Positions 1 through 7,938 of a DNA stretch of 64,000 bases are shown here, piece after piece (within the stretch, counting starts at the first letter, position 1; every line of letters begins with the position of its first letter). Source of the stretch: Sinorhizobium fredii USDA 205 (GTDB lineage Bacteria > Pseudomonadota > Alphaproteobacteria > Rhizobiales > Rhizobiaceae). The notes beneath the pieces are model-generated. The model was given only the letters and a program-made list of their open reading frames with translations, did no database searches and was not told where the DNA came from. The stretch covers positions 1 through 64,000 of the forward strand of contig NZ_AUTC01000137.1 in assembly GCF_001461695.1 (NCBI RefSeq), read 5' to 3'. A program made the translations under genes and the position numbers.

Positions 1-121
1 AAACCTGCTCCGGCAGAATGCTTCAATTTAACCAGGAAAGGCTCTAACGGGCAATCGAACCCTCATCCGAGCCGCCGGCCGCCTTCGCCCCTTGCGGCTC
101 GCCGGCGAGACAAAAGCCTTC

Positions 122-163
122 GCCCTTCAGCCGATTGCAGAAACGGCCGAAGGGCTTTCTTTT
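122..163 (+). terminator. Rho-independent terminator of an upstream gene
   Basis: An inverted repeat at 122-133 and 144-155 (gcccttcagccg / cggccgaagggc, one mismatch) encloses a 10-base loop and is followed by a T-rich run (tttctttt). It probably ends a plus-strand transcript from left of the window and insulates the siderophore operon. Confidence 0.6.
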
Positions 164-256
164 GCCTGTAGCTTTGCGTTTGCCGACTGGTTGCATTCCA
201 TGCATCGGGACACAACGCATGCTCGCTGTTGCACTTTTCTCACAAATTTCAAAACA

Positions 257-271
257 TGACTCTAAGAGTCA
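257..271. promoter_or_regulatory. Iron-responsive operator (IRO box) 1
   Basis: The 15-mer tgactctaagagtca is a perfect palindrome around one central base and fits the rhizobial TGA-N9-TCA iron-responsive motif, known as the target of the Rrf2-type regulator RirA. It lies 84 bp upstream of the siderophore receptor start. The inference is repression in iron-replete cells. Confidence 0.75.
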
Positions 272-281
272 TAAATACTGC

Positions 282-310
282 TTGCACCTGCAATAATCAT
301 GAGTGAATAA
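282..310 (+). promoter_or_regulatory. Possible sigma-70-like promoter for the siderophore operon
   Basis: TTGCAC (282-287) and GAATAA (305-310) are spaced by 17 bp. The -10-like hexamer lies inside the second IRO box, so a bound repressor would block RNA polymerase. This is pattern matching only, without start-site data. Confidence 0.35.
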
Positions 311-314
311 CTCA
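300..314. promoter_or_regulatory. Iron-responsive operator (IRO box) 2
   Basis: The 15-mer tgagtgaataactca again fits TGA-N9-TCA, with 5-bp palindromic arms. Its centre is 43 bp from that of box 1, about four helical turns, so two repressor molecules could bind on the same DNA face. It lies 40 bp before the receptor start. Confidence 0.75.
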
Positions 315-354
315 TCTTATTAATTTTCGCTTACCGTTCAGAAAGTTCGATCGC

Positions 355-2541
355 ATGCGCAGCCACGCCACCCGCCTCCTGCCGCTGATTCGCGCGGCCC
401 TCGCCGGGACCTCAGCCCTTGCCCTCGCCACCACCGCGCAGGCGCAAGAGGCTCAACAGGAGACCGCCGGCAATGGGGATTCGACCGCCCTCGAAACTCT
501 GATTGTGAACGGCGGCAGCGGCGGCGTGATCACCGCCGACGGCTATGTCGGCACGAGCAGCGCAACCGGGGCAAAAGTCGATACGCCCTTCCTGCAAACG
601 CCGCAGTCGATCTCTTCCGTTACCGAACAGCAGTTGAAGGACCGCAACCCGCAGACGCTGCTCGACGTGCTGGCTTACACCCCAGGTTCGCGCGTAAACG
701 CCTTCGGCTTCGATCCGCGCTTCGACAGTTTTTCGGTGCGCGGCTTCGATGTGACCTATACGGGCATCTTCCGAGACAACCTCCGCCAACCGGCTGCCAG
801 CTCGTCGATTTTCAAGAACGAACCTTACGGCCTGGAAGGCGTTTCCATTCTTCGCGGTCCGTCTTCCGCCCTCTACGGCGCATCCGGCGCGGGAGGTCTC
901 TTCAACCTCATCACCAAGCGGCCGACCGAAGTGCCGCTGCACGAACTGCAAGTGCAATACGGCACCGATAACCGGTACCAGGGACAGTTCGATTTCTCCG
1001 GCCCGGTCAACGAAACAGATCCGGTCTACTACCGCCTGACCGGGCTCCTGCGTGACTCCGACACCGAGCAGGTGAGCGTGCCGGACGACCGCGCCTATAT
1101 CGCGCCAGCCTTCACCTGGAAACCGGACGAAGACACGAGCCTGACCGTTCTCGGCGAATATTCGCGCACCAAAACCGGAGGCACGGCGGCCTACTACAAT
1201 GACCCGACCGGTGAGGTAACGGACATCTTCGCGGGCAACCCCGACTTCAACGATTCGGTGCAGAAACAGGCCCGACTGGGCTACGAATTCGAGCATCGGC
1301 TCAACGATACCTTCACGTTCCGCCAGAACGCGCGCATCTCCACGCTGAATACGGATACCGACTGGGCCTTCGCCTACGGCCCGAACGCCGACGATCCGAC
1401 GCTGCTTGACAGCAGTGCGGGCACCTTCGACGAGCGGTTGACGGCCTTCGTCATCGACAACCAACTGGTAGCCGAGTTCGATACCGGCGCGCTCGATCAC
1501 ACATTGCTCGCGGGCGTCGACTACACCAAATTGCGTTTCCGCTCTCTCTCCGGTACAGGCGTTTCCCCGCCGCTCGACACCAACAACCCGACGCAAGGTC
1601 GCCCGGTTGCGGCGATCGACTTCAGCAGCCGCGTCGTCCAGGATCAATGGCAGCTCGGCACGTACCTACAGGACCAGGTCCGCTACGATGCCTGGACGCT
1701 AACCGGTGGCGCACGTTATGACTGGGTTTCGACCGATACCGACACGACCGATCTCGCCAGCGACACGGTGAGCACCGTGTCTCAGAACGACAAGGAATTT
1801 TCCGGCCGTATCGGCCTGACCTACGAAACCGACTTCGGCCTGGCACCCTATATCAGCTACTCGACGGCATTCTCGCCCAATGCCGGAATCAATAGAGAAA
1901 CGAACCAGCCGTTCAAGCCGACGGAAAGCGAACAGCAGGAAGTCGGCGTCAAATATCTCCTGCCGAACAGCAACACACTGATCACCGCCGCTCTCTTTAA
2001 CATCGACCAAACCAACAGCCTCTATTACGAGGTTGTGGACTTGCCCACCGGGCCCGAGAACATTCAGGTGCAGCGCGGCAAGGTGCGCTCCCGCGGCTTC
2101 GAGTTCGAGGCGAACACCAGCCTCGACAACGGCCTGTCGCTGGTGGCCTCCTATACCTACACCGACGCAAAAATCCTCGAAGGCCCTGCGGACACGATCG
2201 GCAACTACGTCTCATCCGTGCCGCGCCACATGGCCTCTGCCTGGGCGTACTATACCCTGCCAGAGGATGGGCCGGGATATGGTCTCGGCTTCGGGGCAGG
2301 TGCACGCTTCCTCGGGTCCAGCTATGGCAACGACCAAAACACGACGCGCAATTCGTCTCGCGTCCTGTTCGACGCCGCTGCTCACTACGACTTTGCAGCC
2401 CTTGACAAGAAATATGAAGGTTTGCGTCTGCAGGTGAATGCCACCAATCTATTCGACCGTCGCGAAGCGGTTTGCTCGGCAGGCTTCTGCTATCGAGACC
2501 AGGGCCGCGCCGTCATCGGCTCGCTCCGCTACAGCTGGTAG
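355..2541 (+). CDS. TonB-dependent hydroxamate siderophore receptor (ferrichrome/ferrioxamine type)
   Basis: Outer-membrane receptor that imports ferric siderophores using TonB energy. The 728-residue product starts with a signal peptide ending near TAQAQ (about residue 30). A plug domain follows (TPQSISSVT, then LLDVLAYTPGS near 95-105, VRGFD near 125, SILRGPSSALYG near 162-173, NLITKRP), then a long beta-barrel ending in an aromatic C-terminus (SLRYSW), as required for outer-membrane insertion. Length fits FhuA/FoxA-type receptors (about 700-740). Two IRO boxes precede it, and fhuF starts 5 bp after its stop, so the three genes form an iron-repressed operon. Substrate (ferrioxamine B or ferrichrome) cannot be told by eye. 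The layout matches, from memory, the hydroxamate locus of Sinorhizobium meliloti. Confidence 0.9.
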   Translation: MRSHATRLLPLIRAALAGTSALALATTAQAQEAQQETAGNGDSTALETLIVNGGSGGVITADGYVGTSSATGAKVDTPFLQTPQSISSVTEQQLKDRNPQTLLDVLAYTPGSRVNAFGFDPRFDSFSVRGFDVTYTGIFRDNLRQPAASSSIFKNEPYGLEGVSILRGPSSALYGASGAGGLFNLITKRPTEVPLHELQVQYGTDNRYQGQFDFSGPVNETDPVYYRLTGLLRDSDTEQVSVPDDRAYIAPAFTWKPDEDTSLTVLGEYSRTKTGGTAAYYNDPTGEVTDIFAGNPDFNDSVQKQARLGYEFEHRLNDTFTFRQNARISTLNTDTDWAFAYGPNADDPTLLDSSAGTFDERLTAFVIDNQLVAEFDTGALDHTLLAGVDYTKLRFRSLSGTGVSPPLDTNNPTQGRPVAAIDFSSRVVQDQWQLGTYLQDQVRYDAWTLTGGARYDWVSTDTDTTDLASDTVSTVSQNDKEFSGRIGLTYETDFGLAPYISYSTAFSPNAGINRETNQPFKPTESEQQEVGVKYLLPNSNTLITAALFNIDQTNSLYYEVVDLPTGPENIQVQRGKVRSRGFEFEANTSLDNGLSLVASYTYTDAKILEGPADTIGNYVSSVPRHMASAWAYYTLPEDGPGYGLGFGAGARFLGSSYGNDQNTTRNSSRVLFDAAAHYDFAALDKKYEGLRLQVNATNLFDRREAVCSAGFCYRDQGRAVIGSLRYSW

Positions 2542-2546
2542 CAACC

Positions 2547-3302
2547 ATGACGACCGGCGGGCATGAAAGCATGGCGGAAGTAGGCAGGGTAAAGGTCCTG
2601 TCGGCGGCCTTTGCCGGTCCGCATGCCTGGTGCAACGAAAAGATGATGCTGTCGGCCGATCTGGCCGATGGCATCCCGCTGACCGAGTTCTTCGCCTCTG
2701 GCGCCTTCGAGCAGGCGCTTTCCACCTATGCGGCAACGTTCGACGGCAGCGACCGGCGCGCCGTCGCCTCCATGTGGTCGCTCTTCTATTTCTCGTGCCT
2801 CAGCATTCCCTATGTCGTCGCCTGGGCGCTGGAGCGCCAGATGCTGCCCGTCACCTTAGACGAGATGACCGTGGCGCTTTCGGCCGACGGCCTGCCTCGT
2901 GCTTTCGGCGTCGCGGCGCACGGCGACTGGCGCGATGAGGGCGGGCAGGAGATTTTCTCCGTCCTTCAACCGTTGATGGACGAGCACCTCGTCAAGGTCA
3001 TTGGCCATCTCAAGGCGGTGGGCGGAATTGCGCCGAAGCTCGCCTGGAACAACGCCGCTGTCTACATCGACTACGCGCTGCGGACCGCCGGAACTGAACC
3101 CTTGAGCGATCAGGCCGATGCGATGACCGGCTTGCGCCTGATGCCGAACGGCACGCCCAATCCCTTCTTCGACTGCCTGCGCCATGAGGAAGAGGACGGG
3201 GGGGGCGTCTGCCGGCGCAAGATCTGCTGCCTGCGCTACCTTCTTCCCGGAATCGCGAGCTGTGGCAGCCTCTGCGCCCTTCCGAGCCAAAGGAACCAAT
3301 AG
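2547..3302 (+). CDS. fhuF: FhuF-family ferric siderophore reductase (2Fe-2S)
   Basis: Cytoplasmic reductase thought to free iron from ferric hydroxamate siderophores. ATG 2547 lies 5 bp after the receptor stop (ATG 2571 is an alternative) and gives 251 aa. The C-terminus carries the FhuF iron-sulphur cysteines C227 C228, C239 and C243, in a CC-x10-C-x3-C pattern. The classical E. coli motif is CC-x10-C-x2-C, so the last spacing is one residue longer. The stop is one base before the TTG start of fhuP, so translation is probably coupled. Confidence 0.85.
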   Translation: MTTGGHESMAEVGRVKVLSAAFAGPHAWCNEKMMLSADLADGIPLTEFFASGAFEQALSTYAATFDGSDRRAVASMWSLFYFSCLSIPYVVAWALERQMLPVTLDEMTVALSADGLPRAFGVAAHGDWRDEGGQEIFSVLQPLMDEHLVKVIGHLKAVGGIAPKLAWNNAAVYIDYALRTAGTEPLSDQADAMTGLRLMPNGTPNPFFDCLRHEEEDGGGVCRRKICCLRYLLPGIASCGSLCALPSQRNQ

Positions 3303-3303
3303 T

Positions 3304-4428
3304 TTGTCTCAGATCCCTTCGCGCGTCGTTCGAACCGTCGCAACGCTGTTGATCGCCCTGCTCGCCTTCACTGCCCGGGCGCAAGCGCAGTGGCCGATGA
3401 CGGTGACCGATTCGGCAGGACGCGAGGTCACGATAGCTTCGCGCCCCCAGGCGGTGCTGCTCGGCACCGGCTTCAATCTCATCGCCCTTTCGCTCATCCA
3501 CTCGGATCCGGTGAGCCTGCTGGCCGGTTGGTCCGGCGATATGAAGGGCGACAATCCGGAAATCTATGAAAGCTTCCGGCGCAAATTCCCGAGATTTGCC
3601 GAAGTGCCGCTGATCGACGACGGCAGCGGACCGGGCCTGTCCTTCGAGACGATCCTGACGCTCAAAGCCGATCTGGCGCTCCTCGCCAATTGGCAGGCGG
3701 ATACCGAGGCCGGCCAGCGCGCCATCGACTATCTCTCGGGGATCGGCGTCCCAGTGGTCGTCGTGAACTTCAACGACGACGTGCTCACGCGCACGCCCGA
3801 CACCATGCGACTGCTCGGCAAGATCTTCGAACGAGAGGAAAAGGCCGAGGAATTCGCCCGCTTCTACGAGGAACGCCTTGCCCGCATCCACGACCGGGTT
3901 GCCAAGCACCCGGAGCCCGGACCGACCGTCCTGATGGAAGCCTTTCCCGGTGCGGATCGCTGCTGCTGGGCCTATGGCATCGGCGGTCTCGGTGAATTCA
4001 TCAGCCTCACCGGCAGCCGCAACATCGCCGAAGGCAAACTGCCACGACCGGGCGGCATGATGAATGCGGAAGCGATCATGGCCGAGAACCCCGATGTCTA
4101 TATCGCCACCTCGTCGCCTGGCGGCAAATATAGCGGCTTTTCGATCGGCCCCGGGGTCAGTGGCGAAGAGGCCGAGCAGACATTGGCAAAGGTGGTCGCC
4201 ACGCCGGTAATGGAGAGTATCGCGGCCGTCCGCAACGGCCGCGTCCACGGACTGTGGAACTTCTTCAATGCCATTCCGCTGAACATCGTCGCCGCGGAAG
4301 CCTTCGCCGCCTGGCTGCGGCCGGACCTCTTCGCCGATGTCGATCCGGCCAGGACCCTGGCCGAAATCAACGAACGCTTCGCGGCCGTTCCCTTCGAGGG
4401 CGCCTACTGGATCAGCCTGAAGAAGTGA
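3304..4428 (+). CDS. fhuP: Periplasmic ferric-siderophore-binding protein (FhuD/FhuP-like)
   Basis: Substrate-binding protein of an iron-siderophore ABC importer. The start is taken as TTG 3304 because an aagga Shine-Dalgarno lies about 9 nt upstream and a clean signal peptide follows (SRVVRTVATLLIALLAFTARAQA, cleavage near residue 26); no in-frame ATG lies in this region. The 374-aa product has the periplasmic-binding fold signature of cluster-8 proteins (SFETILTLKADLALLANW; AIMAENPDVYIATSS). No permease or ATPase gene follows. From memory, in S. meliloti the haem permease HmuUV encoded elsewhere serves this role. Confidence 0.85.
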   Translation: MSQIPSRVVRTVATLLIALLAFTARAQAQWPMTVTDSAGREVTIASRPQAVLLGTGFNLIALSLIHSDPVSLLAGWSGDMKGDNPEIYESFRRKFPRFAEVPLIDDGSGPGLSFETILTLKADLALLANWQADTEAGQRAIDYLSGIGVPVVVVNFNDDVLTRTPDTMRLLGKIFEREEKAEEFARFYEERLARIHDRVAKHPEPGPTVLMEAFPGADRCCWAYGIGGLGEFISLTGSRNIAEGKLPRPGGMMNAEAIMAENPDVYIATSSPGGKYSGFSIGPGVSGEEAEQTLAKVVATPVMESIAAVRNGRVHGLWNFFNAIPLNIVAAEAFAAWLRPDLFADVDPARTLAEINERFAAVPFEGAYWISLKK

Positions 4429-4509
4429 AGTTGTGCCGAGGTTAACGACGTCCCGTATCGATTTCTGCCGGCCAGATGGCGGGAATTGCCCGCTTTGCGC
4501 GAGCCTATG

Positions 4510-4601
4510 TAAATCGGATTCGATTTAAGGGAAAAAACATGCAGTAATTCAAAGCGCTACAGCGACCCCTCGCGCGTCCTGTTGGACGGCCGCCGCTGTA
4601 G
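4510..4601 (+). repeat. RIME-like intergenic repeat, copy 1
   Basis: Member of a dispersed family with shared blocks: an aaatcg/cgattt hairpin, then catgcagtaattcaaag, gctacagcgacc, a GC hairpin, and a terminal gctgtag. This copy lacks the 5' gcatgtttcc block. Its last bases run into the taggagg Shine-Dalgarno of the next gene. The resemblance to rhizobial RIME elements is by recall; the homology among copies is seen directly. Confidence 0.75.
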
Positions 4602-4611
4602 GAGGGTCTTT

Positions 4612-5130
4612 ATGCTGTGGGTGATTGCGTTATTCCTGGGCTTGGCGATCGTGTATCTCGCGGCCCGCTATGGCCGCTTCCGTAGCTGGGTGGAGCCGGT
4701 CCTTTCCATTGCGGTTGCGGTGGGACTCGCCGCCGCCTTTCTGATCTGGCTCAGCGAAAGCACACCGGACTCGCCCGCACCCGCACCCGCCCCGCGCCCG
4801 GCCGGGCTCGCCCCTTCCGACATCGATCTCGAGAATCTGGCCTTCGAGCGCAACCAGGCAGAACGCAGCTATCGCCTCCGTGGAGCCGCCCGAAACACCT
4901 CGTCAATCACGCTTGAATATTTCCGTCTGACCGTCACGCTCGAGGATTGCCCGGAAAGCGGGTGCACTCGGATCGGCGACGACACGGCGCTCGTGCTGGT
5001 GCGTGTCCCGGGCGGTGAGACCCGCCCCTTCGAGACGTTTCTCACTTTCCAGTTCCGGGAGGACGAAGCGCCCAAGGCGCCCAAATGGAGCTACCGCATC
5101 GTCGAGGCGAAGGGCGCAACGGCGCGATGA
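4612..5130 (+). CDS. Small membrane-anchored protein of unknown function
   Basis: A 172-residue protein starting at ATG 4612 behind a strong taggagg Shine-Dalgarno. Two hydrophobic segments (about residues 1-18 and 30-50) are followed by a Pro/Ala-rich linker (PAPAPAPRPAG) and a soluble C-terminal domain of about 100 residues with alternating beta-strand pattern (SITLEYFRLTVTLEDC) and two cysteines. It may be an FxLYD-like beta-sandwich placed outside or inside the membrane; no family was recognised with confidence. It ends exactly where the convergent isochorismatase gene ends (5130/5131). Confidence 0.7.
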   Translation: MLWVIALFLGLAIVYLAARYGRFRSWVEPVLSIAVAVGLAAAFLIWLSESTPDSPAPAPAPRPAGLAPSDIDLENLAFERNQAERSYRLRGAARNTSSITLEYFRLTVTLEDCPESGCTRIGDDTALVLVRVPGGETRPFETFLTFQFREDEAPKAPKWSYRIVEAKGATAR

Positions 5131-5715
5131 TCATGCCGCCTTCACCGCGCTCAGCGCGGTCAGCATGTCCTCTGTGGTCACCACCGCGGCAAAGTCGGCC
5201 CTGAGCGTCGCCACATGCGCGCGGTGGATTTCCCGCGCCGCGATCACCGCGCCCGCGCCATCCGCCAAATCGAAACAATCGCAGGCATCCTCCACCAGGA
5301 TCACACGATAGCCGAGATTGGCGCCGACACGCACCGAGGTCGACACGCACATGTCGGTCGAGATGCCGAACATCACGACGGTATCGGCTCCGAGGCGGCG
5401 GAGCCTGAGGTCGAGATCCGTGCCGATGAAGGCCGCATTCACGCTCTTGGTGACGAGTTGTTCCTCTTCCAACGGGTCGAAGCCGGGACGAAAGGCGTTG
5501 CCTGGCTGCCCCGGACGCATCGTCGAGCCTTCCACGACGCTGTCGTGCCGCACATGAATGATCGGCCGTTTTGCGGCGCGCCACGCCGCCAGAAGCGCCA
5601 GCCCGTTTTCATCGACGCGTTCATTCCAGCGCGGCGGCCACGGCGGTGCATCGAAGGCGCGCTGCATATCGATCGGGATCAGGACGGTGTTTGCGGGAAG
5701 TTTCAAGCTGTTCAT
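5131..5715 (-). CDS. Isochorismatase-family cysteine hydrolase
   Basis: Soluble 194-aa hydrolase of the isochorismatase/nicotinamidase fold. The catalytic triad of the family is visible: D16 (IPIDMQ), K90 (VTKSVNAAF) and C123 (STDMCVSTS). The reaction could be amide or vinyl-ether hydrolysis; substrate is unknown. A good aaggag Shine-Dalgarno precedes ATG 5715. The divergent Lrp-family regulator 60 bp away is the likely controller. Confidence 0.85.
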   Translation of the reverse strand: MNSLKLPANTVLIPIDMQRAFDAPPWPPRWNERVDENGLALLAAWRAAKRPIIHVRHDSVVEGSTMRPGQPGNAFRPGFDPLEEEQLVTKSVNAAFIGTDLDLRLRRLGADTVVMFGISTDMCVSTSVRVGANLGYRVILVEDACDCFDLADGAGAVIAAREIHRAHVATLRADFAAVVTTEDMLTALSAVKAA

Positions 5716-5775
5716 GACGCGGGCTCCTTCGTTGTGCGAAGAACGTAACTTCCCTATCGTCCGGTTTCATTGAGC

Positions 5776-6273
5776 ATGATGCCGTCCTGCCCAGACATTC
5801 GTCCGGCGCAGCCGGCCGAGGACGACGAATTGACCGAACTCGACGAAAAGGACCGTCTTTTGCTGGCAGCGTTGCGTAAGGATTCCCGCCAGAGCCTGGT
5901 GGCGCTCGCCCGCCATGCCGGCCTGTCGCGCAGTGCCACGCATGAGCGGCTGCGACGGCTGGAAACCAAGGGCACGATCGCCGGCTATACGATCCGGCTC
6001 GGGGTGGAAGCGAAGGCCCCCGTGGTGCGCGCCCTCGTTGCCGTCGCCTTCCAGCCCGGCAAGAACTGCGACCATGTCTTGCCGCACATTTCAGGCATGC
6101 CGCACGTCGTCAGTTGCTGGTCGCTCGCCGGCGCGACGGATCTGATGCTGCTCGTCGAATGCGACTCGAACGATGACCTCGACACGATCCGGCGACAGAT
6201 CGCCACGATTCCAGGCGTTGCCACGGTGCAAACGCATGTGACGCTCAAGACGCATTTCGACCGGCGCAGCTAG
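5776..6273 (+). CDS. Lrp/AsnC-family transcriptional regulator
   Basis: About 165 aa. An N-terminal helix-turn-helix (LDEKDRLLLAALRKDSR then LARHAGLSRSATHERLRRLE) is followed by the ligand-binding RAM domain (VVRALVAVAF to VTLKTHF). ATG 5776 is preferred; TTG 5770 and a second ATG are alternatives. Lrp/AsnC proteins sense amino acids or related small molecules. It is transcribed away from the isochorismatase-family gene, the usual arrangement for a local regulator. Confidence 0.85.
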   Translation: MMPSCPDIRPAQPAEDDELTELDEKDRLLLAALRKDSRQSLVALARHAGLSRSATHERLRRLETKGTIAGYTIRLGVEAKAPVVRALVAVAFQPGKNCDHVLPHISGMPHVVSCWSLAGATDLMLLVECDSNDDLDTIRRQIATIPGVATVQTHVTLKTHFDRRS

Positions 6274-6282
6274 ATCACGATA

Positions 6283-6328
6283 AGCGGGATGCGGGCGGAA
6301 AACCGCACACACTTTTCCTCATCCCGCT
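6283..6328. terminator. Hairpin between convergent genes
   Basis: Outer arms agcgggatg (6283-6291) and catcccgct (6320-6328) with an inner gcgg-aaaa-ccgc stem lie between the Lrp gene and the convergent methyltransferase gene. It probably serves as a bidirectional terminator. Similar hairpins are common in Sinorhizobium spacers (recalled). Confidence 0.5.
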
Positions 6329-6342
6329 CTGAACCCTTCCCT

Positions 6343-7887
6343 TCAGCAATAGATCCTGAATTTTTCCCGGATTGCGCGGTCGATTTCCGGCGCAATGACG
6401 GACGGCGCCGCCTCGGCGAGAATGCGGTTCTTCCGCTCGATGGCGCGGGCGACGAGATCGGGCCGGCCGATCTCAACCCATTCCTTCGGGCTCGTGCGGT
6501 CGGCGACGGCCGGGTAGATGTACTCGGTCTGCATCAGTCCGAGCGTCTGGGGATGGCCGAGATAATGGCCGGGACCGTCGATGCAGACGGAGCGCATGGT
6601 TTCGAGCGAAACCGAATCCTCGGTCACGTCGATGCCGCGGATGCAGCGCTGCACCTGGCCGAGCAAGTCGTCGCCGAGCACCAGCGATTCCAGGCAGAAG
6701 CCGAGGAGCGAGGCATGCATGCCGACCGCCTCATAAACCATGTTGAGGCCGGAGAGACCCGCCATGACGTTGGAGATCGCCTGTTCCCAACCCGCCTGCA
6801 TGTCCGGCAGCTTCGCATCCGCGATGCCGGCGGCGGCGCCACCTGGCAGGCGGTAGAACTGGTGCATCTGCGCACAACCGGCCGTCAGCAGCGCCTGCTC
6901 GCCGGAGCCGCCGGACATCGCCCCGGTCCTGAGATCCGAGACGAAGGGCCAGGTTCCGAAGACGGCCGGATGCCCCGGAGACATGGCGTTGACATAGACG
7001 ACGCCGGCCAGGCATTCGGCGACCGCCTGGACGATCGCCGTTGCCAGCGGCGCCGGGGCTGTGGCGCCCGCCTGCCCGGCGGAGAGCAGCAGGATCGGCA
7101 TGCCGCCACGAATGCACTTCTCCATGGTGATGCAGCTCTCTTCCGCAAACTTCATCGGCGGCACGACGAAGCAGTTGGAATTCGAGACGAAGGGCCGCGC
7201 CCGCCATTTCTCCTCGCTGCCAGCGATCATGTGGATCAGATCGAAGCAGCCCTCGACATGCGACGGATCGGAAAAGCTGGTGCCGACATGCTTGGTGGTA
7301 CCGGCGCAGCAGGCATAAAGCGTGTTGATGTCCATCAGGAAATTGTCGGGAACGTCCCGGCAGACCATGGCGCGCTGGAAGAAATGGACATTGTCGAGAT
7401 GATGGACGAGCCGGGCGGCGTTGAGCAGATCCTTCGCCGTGGACTCGCGATATTCCCGCTTTTCGACATCGACGACATGCACGGCTGCTCCGGCCGTGCC
7501 GTAATGGACCCGCGTGCCGCTGAGTTCGAGATCCTGTTTCGGATCACGGGCGTAGAGGGTGATGTCGCGGGCGGCGATGGCGAGCATGTCCTCGACAAGC
7601 GCGCGAGGAAAGCGGATACGTCCGTCGTCGCCGAGGATCGCGCCGGCGCCGGTCATGATCTCGATCCCGGACTTCGGCGCGTTGGCAAGGCCGATCTGTT
7701 CCAGCGCATCAAGCGCCGCCTCGTGGATGCGCCTGACACCCGCCTCGGTCAGTGGTTTGTACTGGCCGCCTGGAAGCCCCGGGCGAACCGGCCGGATGTT
7801 TTCCGCAAGCGGAGCCGCGCGAAGCGCCACCCGCGCCGCCCGTCCCCCGGATCGTCTCGAAACCGCAACTGCGCATTCGTCAGCCAT
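6343..7887 (-). CDS. Non-pyrrolysine MttB-family (trimethylamine methyltransferase-like) protein
   Basis: Member of the MttB superfamily, whose members move a methyl group from a quaternary or tertiary amine to a corrinoid protein. About 514 aa, close to the usual 480-520. The ORF reads through with no in-frame TAG, so it is not a pyrrolysine-type trimethylamine enzyme; characterised relatives use glycine betaine and other quaternary amines. ATG 7887 is preferred over 7893 because the ggag Shine-Dalgarno abuts 7893. It is the last gene of an operon with two FAD-GcvT fusion dehydrogenases, supporting a role in methylated-amine breakdown. No corrinoid protein gene lies nearby. Confidence 0.85.
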   Translation of the reverse strand: MADECAVAVSRRSGGRAARVALRAAPLAENIRPVRPGLPGGQYKPLTEAGVRRIHEAALDALEQIGLANAPKSGIEIMTGAGAILGDDGRIRFPRALVEDMLAIAARDITLYARDPKQDLELSGTRVHYGTAGAAVHVVDVEKREYRESTAKDLLNAARLVHHLDNVHFFQRAMVCRDVPDNFLMDINTLYACCAGTTKHVGTSFSDPSHVEGCFDLIHMIAGSEEKWRARPFVSNSNCFVVPPMKFAEESCITMEKCIRGGMPILLLSAGQAGATAPAPLATAIVQAVAECLAGVVYVNAMSPGHPAVFGTWPFVSDLRTGAMSGGSGEQALLTAGCAQMHQFYRLPGGAAAGIADAKLPDMQAGWEQAISNVMAGLSGLNMVYEAVGMHASLLGFCLESLVLGDDLLGQVQRCIRGIDVTEDSVSLETMRSVCIDGPGHYLGHPQTLGLMQTEYIYPAVADRTSPKEWVEIGRPDLVARAIERKNRILAEAAPSVIAPEIDRAIREKFRIYC

Positions 7888-7938
7888 TATCATCTCCTAA
7901 TGGCGCTGTCATTTCTCGCGTAGTTCAATCGAACATGC

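Noticed and set aside
6343-7887. Possible pyrrolysine-encoded trimethylamine methyltransferase
   Set aside because: No in-frame TAG within the reading frame and no pyl genes in the window; it is the non-pyrrolysine type.
6289-7923. 544-codon plus-strand ORF
   Set aside because: Antisense to the MttB-like gene, which has the family sequence.
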